Shown: piece after piece, positions 1 through 5,945 of the stretch
How positions within the stretch are numbered: the stretch's first letter is position 1
How the letters are laid out: each line of letters opens with the position of its first letter
NCBI RefSeq assembly: GCF_001571105.1
Contig: NZ_BCTD01000133.1
Source: Azotobacter vinelandii
Lineage (GTDB): Bacteria; Pseudomonadota; Gammaproteobacteria; Pseudomonadales; Pseudomonadaceae
DNA length: 8,753 bases
Strand: one strand, 5' to 3'
Position numbers and translations under genes: made by a program
The notes under the pieces: generated by a model
The model's input: the letters and a program-made list of their open reading frames with translations, nothing else
Database searches by the model: none
Told to the model about the DNA's origin: nothing

Positions 1-932
1 GGGCTCGCCCGCCAGTCCAGCGTGCCGGCGAACAGGCGGCCGTCGTCGTCGCGGACCAGCAGTTCCAGCCCGTTGGCGGTGGGTCGCGCGGCCAGCCGCT
101 CGGGCGCCGCCAGGCCGGCCAGCGGCAGCGCGCCCAGCGCCTGCCAGCCCCACGCCTGCCACTGGTAGAGGTGCAGCTCGGCGCGCCGCGGGTCCAGCGC
201 CAGCAGACCGCCGGGCAGCGCGGCCACGGCCCCGGCGCGTCCGCCCAGCGAGCCGAAGGGATCGAGCATGTCCACCGGCCGGCGCGTGCCGTCGGCCTCG
301 GGATGCGCCGGATAGGCCCACAGGCCGACGTCTTCCTCGTTGACGAACAGTAGGCCCGCGCCATCCTCGACCTGACAGTGCCCGGCCCCGGCCGGCAGTG
401 GCAGGCTGCGTTCCAGGCGCGCCTCGCCGGCCAGTCGCTCGCCGCTGCCGACCAGCCACTGCTCGCCCCGCCCCTCCTCGCTGAGCAGGAACAGGTGGAG
501 ATTGGCCGCCTGGTCGCGGTACAGGCACAGCCCGGCGAGGCCGTAGTCGCGCGCCGGAAGCCACAGCGGCTGGCCCCACTGGCGGCTGGCCGGGTCGAGG
601 GCGAACAGTGCGACCCGCTGGGCGGTCTCGTCCAGCGCGGCGACCATCAGCCGGGAACCGGCGAGGCGGCTGTCCAGGCTGGCGTAGCTGCCGCCCTGGC
701 GCGCCAGTTCGCGGCCCTCGCCGTCGAGCAGCAGCAGCCCCTGGCGTTCGCTGGCGGCCAGACGCAGCCCGGCGCCGGCCGCTCCGTCCGGGACCAGGCG
801 CAGGTCGGCGATCTCGACGCCGGCCGGCGCCTTCCAGGGTTGCAGTTCGAGGCGCGGCGGGTCGGCGGCCTGGGCCAGGCCGGCGCAGAGCAGCAGGCCG
901 GCCGGGAGGACGCGGGAAAACGCGGGAATCAT
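1..932 (-). CDS. Secreted phytase-like beta-propeller protein, N-terminal part (runs off left edge)
   Basis: The first 310 residues are visible; the 3' part lies outside the window. Residues 1-22 form a signal peptide (Arg-7, then LLLCAGL, cleavage likely after AQA), so the product is exported; there is no proper lipobox. The rest resembles the beta-propeller phytase family (3-phytase, calcium-dependent hydrolysis of phytate): YGLAGLCLY at 130-138, FLLSEEGRGEQW at 148-159 and LLFVNEEDVGLWAYP at 184-198 correspond to the family's YGL..Y, F.T...G..EQ and LY.AEEDV.IW.F.AEP segments. Two family acidic positions look lost: the EGL before V.DD reads GHC (174-176), and the later D.EGL segment reads GRAGA. 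This fits the incomplete first propeller of two-domain phytases, with the catalytic domain beyond the window; that is inference. The ATG at 932 follows AAGGA 11 bases upstream and lies 27 bases after the receptor stop, so the two are probably co-transcribed. Confidence 0.78.
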   Translation of the reverse strand, partial: MIPAFSRVLPAGLLLCAGLAQAADPPRLELQPWKAPAGVEIADLRLVPDGAAGAGLRLAASERQGLLLLDGEGRELARQGGSYASLDSRLAGSRLMVAALDETAQRVALFALDPASRQWGQPLWLPARDYGLAGLCLYRDQAANLHLFLLSEEGRGEQWLVGSGERLAGEARLERSLPLPAGAGHCQVEDGAGLLFVNEEDVGLWAYPAHPEADGTRRPVDMLDPFGSLGGRAGAVAALPGGLLALDPRRAELHLYQWQAWGWQALGALPLAGLAAPERLAARPTANGLELLVRDDDGRLFAGTLDWRAS

Positions 933-959
933 GGGCTGGGGAATCCTTGTCGTGGCGGA

Positions 960-3488
960 TCAGAAATTGACCAGGGTCAGGCCGACCTTGTAGGTCGGGC
1001 CGTACTCCTCGTACTGGGCGTTGAAGCTGCGGTGGCCGCTGTAGACGTAGTAGTGCTCGTCGGTGAGGTTCTGCGCCTCGAAGGACAGTTGCAGGTTCGG
1101 GGTCAGGGAGTAGCGGGCGCTGAAATCGACGAAGGTCTGGTCGTCCACGTAGAGGTCGTGGTCCTCGTCGTCGATGCCGGCCACCTCTTGGAGGTAATCG
1201 GACTTGTAGTTGAGCGACAGGCGCAGGCTCAGCCGGTCGTCCTCCCAGCCGAGCATCAGGTTGCCGACCCGCTTGGACTGGTTGGGCAGGTCGATGTCGC
1301 GGTGCCGCTTGCGGCCGCTGTCCGGGTCGCGGCTACTGATGCTCGCCTCGGAATGGGTGAAGGTGAGGTTGCCGCCGACCAGCAGGCCGTTCCAGGGCGC
1401 CGGCAGCCAGTCGAACTTCTGCGACCAGGCCAGCTCCAGTCCCCAGAGGTCGGCGCGGTCGCCGTTGGCGTAGGTGTTCGCCTCGGAGAAGTCGGCCCAG
1501 ACGCCGCTGCCGGCCAGGTCGGTGTTGTAGGCGAAGTTGTCGATGTCCTTGTAGAACAGGAAGGCCGAGACCACCCCGGCGCGGCCCAGGTAGTGCTCGA
1601 TGCCCAGGTCGAAGTTGCGCGACTCCAGGGGCGACAGGTTGGGGTTGCCGAAGCTCGCCTCGTCGCCGTCGATGACGAAGCCGGGCGCCAGTTGGCCGAA
1701 GGTCGGGCGCACCACCGAGTTGGTGATGGCGGCGCGCACCTGGGTGTTCTCGCCCAACCGGTAACGCAGGTGCAGGCCCGGCAGCCAGTGGTCATAGGTG
1801 TTGCGCTCGTCGATCGACTCGAAGTCGCCGTCGCGGATACCGCTGCCGCGGGCCTCGAAACGGGTCCTTTCGTAGCGCATGCCGGCGATGATGCGCAGGT
1901 CGCCGATGTCCAGGCTGTGCATCAGGTAGGCGGCGTCGATGTCTTCCTTCATGTCGTAGTCGTTCACCCGCGACTCTTCCTCGTCGTAGAAGTCGTCGCG
2001 GTCGAGCCCGCCGAGCAGCGCTCTGATCCGGCTGGCGGACAGCCCCGGACCGAAGTTGCCGAGGCCATAGTGCACCGTGCCGCTGGTGTAGCCACTCATC
2101 GCCAGTTGCGCGTCGCTCAGGCCGTATTCGTCGAGGTCCTCGTAGGTCCAGATATCGGTGTCGTTGTCCTTGTCGCGGCGGCTCAGCTTGCCGCCGAACT
2201 TGACCTGCGCGGCATGCCCGGACAGCTCGTAGTCGCGGGCCAGGTCGAGCTTGAGGTTGCGCTCGGTGTCGGTGGTGCGCTCCCTGGCCATCTCCGCCTC
2301 GTCGAAGCTGAAGCCGTCGGCGCTGAAGAAGCCGCTGCCGATGTTCAGGTGCGGTTTGGCGCGACTGGTGAAGCCGGCGTCCTCGAACTCCTCGTCGCTT
2401 TCGAAGACGGCGCTGCCCAGGCCGCGGGAGTTCTCGCTGGAGCGGCTGTAGCCGACCTGTCCCTTCAGGGTCCAGGGACCGAGCAGGCGCTCGCCGCCGA
2501 GCACGTAGGAGCGGATCGTCTGGATTTCCGTGCGATCCTTCAGCTCGCGCCAGCCCTCGGCCTCGCCGCTGCCGCCCGGCGCCAGCGGATCGGCGAACTC
2601 GACGCCGGCGGCGTTGCGCGTCTCGCTGTCGGCGTAACGGCTGTAGAGGGTGCGCAGGTAATAGCTGGAGTAGTCGTCCGGGCGGTAGTCGAAGTTGAGG
2701 CCGAAGCCGGTGCGCTCGCGGCTGATCTCGTAGTCGCGCAGCTCCGCCCCTTCCAGCCGCGGCCCGTCCTCGAAGTCCCAGTCGCCGCCGGTTTCCACGT
2801 TGTCCGAGCCGAAGTCGCGGTCCGACCAACTGTAGGCGGCGGCCACGCCGAAGTTGTCGATACCGTCGCCGAGGCTGAAGCGCTGGCTGATCGCGCCGGA
2901 GAACTTCGGGCTGTTCTCGCCGGTGTTCTCGTCGTGGCTGGCCTCGCTGCTCAGGGTGTAGAACAGCCCGTCGTGGTCGAAGGCGGACAGGCTCTCCACC
3001 TCGATGGTGCCGCCCAGGGAGTTGGCGTCCATGTCCGGGGTCAGGGTCTTGACCACCGACAGCGACTGCACCAGTTCGGCCGGCAGCACGTCGAGGGCCA
3101 CCGCACGGCGGCCGCTCTCCGGCGCCGGCACCAGGGTGCCGTTGATGGTCACGCTGTTCAGGTCCGGCCCCAGGCCGCGCACGCTGACGAAACGGCCTTC
3201 GTTCTGGTCGCGCTCGATGGACACGCCGGGCAGGCGCTGCGCCGCCTCGGCGACGTTCTCGTCGGGCAACTGGGCGACGCCGTCGGCATGCACCGTGCTC
3301 TGCACGCTGTCGGAACGGCGCTGGTCCTTCAACGCCTCGTCCATGCTGGCGGCCTGGCCGACCACCTCGATATGTTCGAGGGCCACGACGTTCTCTTCCA
3401 CGGCCCCGACCGGCGCGGCGGCGATGGCCAGAGCCAGGGCACTGAGCCGGAAGCGCCCAGGGCGCGCGGCGAGTCGGCGTTGCTGCAT
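960..3488 (-). CDS. TonB-dependent outer-membrane receptor, linked to phytase
   Basis: This 842-residue protein is an outer-membrane beta-barrel transporter energised by TonB-ExbBD. Residues 1-29 are a signal peptide (basic start, ALALAIAAAPVGA, cleavage likely after A29). EHIEVVG (38-44) is a plausible TonB-box region. The plug domain covers about 50-165, with LPGVSIERD, VSVRGLGPDLNSVTINGT and KTLTPDMDANSLGG (147-160). The last is typical of the large-receptor subfamily found in Xanthomonas and Caulobacter (TIGR01782 type). The barrel fills the rest and ends in an aromatic-terminated last strand, YKVGLTLVNF, with the expected C-terminal Phe. The start at 3488 was chosen because it gives the signal peptide and has a GA-rich ribosome site (AGGGGG) upstream; an in-frame extension to about 4031 would put non-secretory sequence ahead of it. 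A Pho box lies 73 bases upstream and a phytase gene follows, so a phosphate ester, inositol phosphate or its metal complex is the likely ligand. That is inference; the barrel alone does not show specificity. Confidence 0.93.
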   Translation of the reverse strand: MQQRRLAARPGRFRLSALALAIAAAPVGAVEENVVALEHIEVVGQAASMDEALKDQRRSDSVQSTVHADGVAQLPDENVAEAAQRLPGVSIERDQNEGRFVSVRGLGPDLNSVTINGTLVPAPESGRRAVALDVLPAELVQSLSVVKTLTPDMDANSLGGTIEVESLSAFDHDGLFYTLSSEASHDENTGENSPKFSGAISQRFSLGDGIDNFGVAAAYSWSDRDFGSDNVETGGDWDFEDGPRLEGAELRDYEISRERTGFGLNFDYRPDDYSSYYLRTLYSRYADSETRNAAGVEFADPLAPGGSGEAEGWRELKDRTEIQTIRSYVLGGERLLGPWTLKGQVGYSRSSENSRGLGSAVFESDEEFEDAGFTSRAKPHLNIGSGFFSADGFSFDEAEMARERTTDTERNLKLDLARDYELSGHAAQVKFGGKLSRRDKDNDTDIWTYEDLDEYGLSDAQLAMSGYTSGTVHYGLGNFGPGLSASRIRALLGGLDRDDFYDEEESRVNDYDMKEDIDAAYLMHSLDIGDLRIIAGMRYERTRFEARGSGIRDGDFESIDERNTYDHWLPGLHLRYRLGENTQVRAAITNSVVRPTFGQLAPGFVIDGDEASFGNPNLSPLESRNFDLGIEHYLGRAGVVSAFLFYKDIDNFAYNTDLAGSGVWADFSEANTYANGDRADLWGLELAWSQKFDWLPAPWNGLLVGGNLTFTHSEASISSRDPDSGRKRHRDIDLPNQSKRVGNLMLGWEDDRLSLRLSLNYKSDYLQEVAGIDDEDHDLYVDDQTFVDFSARYSLTPNLQLSFEAQNLTDEHYYVYSGHRSFNAQYEEYGPTYKVGLTLVNF

Positions 3489-3544
3489 CTCGGTTTCCCC
3501 CTTCTCGATAGCGGCGGGCAAACGAGCCGCCGAAGTGGGAGCGC

Positions 3545-3550
3545 AAGCTA
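3545..3550 (-). promoter_or_regulatory. Candidate -10 element of the receptor-phytase promoter
   Basis: On the minus strand this reads TAGCTT, only 3 of 6 matches to TATAAT. It starts exactly 10 bases after the Pho box, the spacing used by PhoB-activated promoters where PhoB replaces the -35 contact. Transcription would start near 3538, giving a leader of about 50 bases. Support is from spacing rather than from sequence. Confidence 0.4.
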
Positions 3551-3560
3551 GGAGCGCGAC

Positions 3561-3578
3561 ATGGCACTTGCATGACAA
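3561..3578 (-). promoter_or_regulatory. Pho box (predicted PhoB binding site)
   Basis: On the minus strand the site reads TTGTCAT GCAA GTGCCAT: two 7-base half-sites at an 11-base period around a 4-base spacer. Against the known consensus CTGTCAT-N4-CTGTCAT the half-sites match 6/7 and 5/7. It lies 73 bases upstream of the receptor ATG and points towards it. The adjacent phytase-like gene makes phosphate-starvation control biologically sensible, which raises confidence above sequence match alone. Confidence 0.7.
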
Positions 3579-3591
3579 CCCCGGCCGCGAA

Positions 3592-3628
3592 GCGCCGGAA
3601 ACCGGGGTTTTCCGGGGCTTTCCGGCGC
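3592..3628. repeat. 10-bp perfect inverted repeat (hairpin) in divergent region
   Basis: GCGCCGGAAA at 3592-3601 is the exact reverse complement of TTTCCGGCGC at 3619-3628, with a 17-base loop that itself contains two CCGGGG copies. There is no T-run, so it is not a standard intrinsic terminator. It lies just upstream of the Pho box on the minus strand and well before the GGDEF gene start. It could be an operator or a structural relic; no function can be assigned. Confidence 0.5.
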
Positions 3629-3819
3629 CGCATGGTCCGAAATGCCCCCTTCGCGCCGCCCCCGGAAAAGGAAGAAGCGTCCCCGGCGCGGGTAGCGGGC
3701 GGCGCGGCGCGAAAAAATTCCGAAGCGGACTGGCCCGATTTGCCCCCCTGCGCCGTAACCGTCCGGTCATATGCCTCTGTTCTGCTGGCGGCCTCGCCAC
3801 CGGCCGGGACTCCGCGACC

Positions 3820-4734
3820 ATGCCAAGCCTGCTGCGCCACCATCGCCTCAAACTGCTCGCCGTAGTGCTGGCGGCCAACTTCTCCCTGCTGCTGCACCTG
3901 GCGGCCGGCGACCCCATCCCGGTGCGCGAGTGGAATCCGCTGGACATCTTCGGCGAGGGCGGCGCGGCGCTGCTGGCGCTGGTCTGGCTGGGCCTGATGC
4001 TCAACAGCCGCCCGGCCGGACGGGTGACCAACCTGCTGGCCCTGGGGCTGGGCTGCGTGTTCTTCTCCTGGTGGACGGACTGCCTCGACGAGTTCGTCCG
4101 CCTGCCCGACTCGGTGCACTGGGATCACTGGCTGGAGTCGGCGCCGATGCCGGTCGGCCTGCTGCTGCTGACCTACGGCCTCTACCACTGGCACCACGAG
4201 CAACTGGCGATCAGCGCCCAGATGGAAAAGCGCGAGCGGCTGTTCCGCGAACACCTGCTGTTCGACAAGCTCACCCCGCTGGCCGGCGCCGACTACCTGC
4301 GCCGCCAGTTGCAACTGAGCCTGGAGGAAAGCCGCCGCGAGGGCCGGCCGCTGTCGCTGGTGGCGGTGGACCTGGATCATTTCGACGCCATCAACCAGCG
4401 CTTCGGGCATGCCGAGGGCGATGCGGTGCTGCAGGCGGTGACCCAGTTGCTGCTGCTCAACCTGCGCCGCCAGGACCTGCTCTGCCGGCTGGCCGGCGAC
4501 CGCTTCGTGATCCTCCTGCCGCACACCGGCGAGAGCCAGGCCCGGCAACTGGCCGGGGAAATGGCCCTGGCCGTCGAACACCTGGCGCACAAGACCCGCC
4601 AGCACGGCGAACGCCTGCAACTCGGCGCCAGCGTGGCCTGCGCAATGGCCCTCGACGAGGATGCCGAGCAGTTGCTGCGCCGCCTCAACCTGGCCCTGGC
4701 CCGCGCCAAGCAGGGCCTGGCCCTGAGCGCCTGA
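3820..4734 (+). CDS. Membrane GGDEF-domain protein with degenerate active site
   Basis: A 304-residue inner-membrane protein. Four hydrophobic stretches (about 11-30, 46-62, 69-86, 109-124) form an N-terminal membrane region with no recognised named sensor domain. A short charged linker follows (about 125-150), then a GGDEF domain (about 148-300). Domain landmarks are FDKLTPLAGADYL (148-160), VDLDHFDAINQRFGHAEGD (183-201) and the signature segment. The signature reads AGDRF (225-229) instead of GGDEF: the first Gly and the acidic fourth residue are lost, and Arg sits in the fourth place. The product-binding I-site RxxD is intact (R216-D219), five residues before the signature. In this family such changes usually abolish diguanylate cyclase activity, so a c-di-GMP-binding or structural role is more likely; this is inference. 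The start ATG directly precedes the basic-then-hydrophobic first helix; its ribosome site is weak. It forms an operon with the AraC gene, which begins two bases after its stop. Confidence 0.85.
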   Translation: MPSLLRHHRLKLLAVVLAANFSLLLHLAAGDPIPVREWNPLDIFGEGGAALLALVWLGLMLNSRPAGRVTNLLALGLGCVFFSWWTDCLDEFVRLPDSVHWDHWLESAPMPVGLLLLTYGLYHWHHEQLAISAQMEKRERLFREHLLFDKLTPLAGADYLRRQLQLSLEESRREGRPLSLVAVDLDHFDAINQRFGHAEGDAVLQAVTQLLLLNLRRQDLLCRLAGDRFVILLPHTGESQARQLAGEMALAVEHLAHKTRQHGERLQLGASVACAMALDEDAEQLLRRLNLALARAKQGLALSA

Positions 4735-4736
4735 GC

Positions 4737-5771
4737 ATGTCCGCCCGCGAGCCCTGGTACGAGCGCGACAGCCGCTTCATCGCCGCCCATCAGCAGCCCG
4801 CCGGGCTGCTCGACCTGGGCCTGGGCCGCGGCATCGACAGCCACCGCCTGCTACGCGGCAGCGGCCTGTTCCACGAGGACATCCTGCGCGGCGCGACGCT
4901 GATCAGCCCCGAGCAGTACCTGCGCCTGATCGACAACGCCCAGCGCCTGCTGGCGGCGGACGACACCAGCTTCCTGTTCGGCCAGCGGCTGCTGCCAGGC
5001 CACCAGGGCGCCGCCAGCCAGGCCCTGGCGCAGGCCGGCAACCTGCTGGAGGCGCTGCGCCTGCTCGGCGAACTGCGTGCCCTGCTCTGCCCGCTGCTGA
5101 GCCCGCGGCTGGTCTGCGACGAGCGGTACGCCTATTTGTACTGGCTCGACAGTTGCGGCGCCGGGCCGTTGCTGCGTTTTCTGCTCGAAGCGCACATGGC
5201 GGCGGCGACCGCCCTGGGCCGGCGGCTGAGCGGCGAACGCCTGCCCTGGCGCTTCCATTTCCGGCATGCCGAGCCGCGCTGCGTCGAGCAGTACTGGGTG
5301 CATCTGGGCGAGGACCTGCATTTCGGCAGCCCCTGCGACCTGATGCGCCTGCCGCTCGACTGCCTGAACCGCCCGCTGCCGCAGGCCGCCCCGACGGCCG
5401 GCGCGGTGAGCCGCCGACAGGCCCGCGCGCAACTGGAGAGCGCCGGCCCGGCGGCCAGCCTGCTCGACCGCCTGTACGACTGGCTGCTCGCGCACGTGCG
5501 CGAGGCGCCCGGCCTGGAGCGCGCCGCCGAAGCCTTCGCGATGAGCCCGACCACCTTCAAGCGCAAGCTGCGCAAGCACGCCACCAGCTACCAGGAGCAG
5601 CACGACCGCGCCCGTCTGCACGTGGCGCTCTGGCTCCAGCAGGTGAAGGGCTACGGCAACGAGGCGATCGCCAGCTACCTGCACTTCCACGACGCCAACA
5701 ACTTCCGCCGCTCGTTCAAGCGCTGGACCGGCATGCCGCCCAGTTCGCTGCGCCAGTCGCTGTGCGGTTGA
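4737..5771 (+). CDS. AraC-family transcriptional regulator
   Basis: A 344-residue cytoplasmic DNA-binding protein. The C-terminal AraC/XylS domain (about 245-342) has two helix-turn-helix units: LERAAEAFAMSPTTFKRKL (260-278) and, in the second, EAIASYLHFHDANNFRRSFK (309-328) followed by WTGMPPSSLR, the usual end of the domain. The N-terminal 200 residues resemble the arabinose-binding-like domain of the long AraC regulators, where an effector may bind; no ligand can be read off. The ATG lies two bases after the GGDEF gene stop, and its ribosome binding site falls inside that gene, so translational coupling is likely and the two proteins probably act in one pathway. Targets could include its own operon or the divergent receptor-phytase operon; neither is shown by the sequence. 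The gene ends before a REP-like element shared with argA. Confidence 0.9.
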   Translation: MSAREPWYERDSRFIAAHQQPAGLLDLGLGRGIDSHRLLRGSGLFHEDILRGATLISPEQYLRLIDNAQRLLAADDTSFLFGQRLLPGHQGAASQALAQAGNLLEALRLLGELRALLCPLLSPRLVCDERYAYLYWLDSCGAGPLLRFLLEAHMAAATALGRRLSGERLPWRFHFRHAEPRCVEQYWVHLGEDLHFGSPCDLMRLPLDCLNRPLPQAAPTAGAVSRRQARAQLESAGPAASLLDRLYDWLLAHVREAPGLERAAEAFAMSPTTFKRKLRKHATSYQEQHDRARLHVALWLQQVKGYGNEAIASYLHFHDANNFRRSFKRWTGMPPSSLRQSLCG

Positions 5772-5840
5772 GACGACGAAGAATGCCGCGCTCCTGTAGA
5801 TACCGTCTTGCCGCTCAGTGGGCCACCGCGCGCCGAGTCA

Positions 5841-5905
5841 GTAGGGTGGAAAACCGCTTAGCGTTTTCCACCGTGGTCGTGGGGGATGGCTTCGGCCATC
5901 CACAC
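5841..5905. repeat. REP-like two-hairpin palindromic element, likely bidirectional terminator
   Basis: Two stem-loops stand side by side in the gap between convergent genes. The first pairs GGTGGAAAAC (5845-5854) with GTTTTCCACC (5863-5872), 10 perfect pairs, with an inner GC/GC pair past one bulged base. The second pairs GGATGGC (5884-5890) with GCCATCC (5895-5901) around a TTCG loop closed by C-G, the extra-stable tetraloop. Paired palindromes of the GTAGGGTGGAAAAC type, from memory, recur between genes in Pseudomonas genomes. No T-run follows, so any termination would not be classical. Confidence 0.65.
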
Positions 5906-5945
5906 CTGGAATGTTTCAACGCCGTCGCGACGAGCCCGCTCCCGC

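Larger units (their letters stand above)
3489..3819. other. Divergent intergenic region between receptor and GGDEF/AraC operon
   Basis: This 331-base gap carries the control regions of two divergent transcripts. The receptor-proximal part holds its ribosome binding site, a Pho box (3561-3578) and a weak -10 (3545-3550). The centre holds a 10-bp perfect inverted repeat (3592-3601 with 3619-3628). The part next to the GGDEF gene is GC-rich, and I could not place a convincing sigma-70 or sigma-54 promoter there. Small open frames across it show no recognisable protein. Confidence 0.8.

Noticed and set aside
378..3551. A 1057-codon open frame on the plus strand opposite the receptor and phytase genes
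   Set aside because: Its translation is low-complexity (V, A, G, Q, R rich) with no family motif. It is the expected antisense shadow of high-GC3 coding sequence; the minus frames have signal peptides and clear receptor and phytase motifs.
3731..3744. Possible sigma-54 promoter (TGGCCCG then TTTGC) before the GGDEF gene
   Set aside because: The GG and GC elements have only 8 bases between them instead of the 10 needed, so the geometry is wrong.
3740..3772. Possible sigma-70 promoter TTGCCC with TCATAT before the GGDEF gene
   Set aside because: The spacer is 21 bases, too long, and both hexamers match poorly.
3489..4031. N-terminal extension of the receptor up to an ATG at 4031
   Set aside because: The extension would bury the signal peptide and lies over the divergent gene and the Pho box. 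The ATG at 3488 has a ribosome site and directly precedes the signal peptide.
1792..4620. A 942-codon open frame on the minus strand crossing the receptor, the intergenic region and the GGDEF gene
   Set aside because: Arg/Gln/Ala-rich shadow translation without domains. It overlaps two genes with strong family evidence in other frames.
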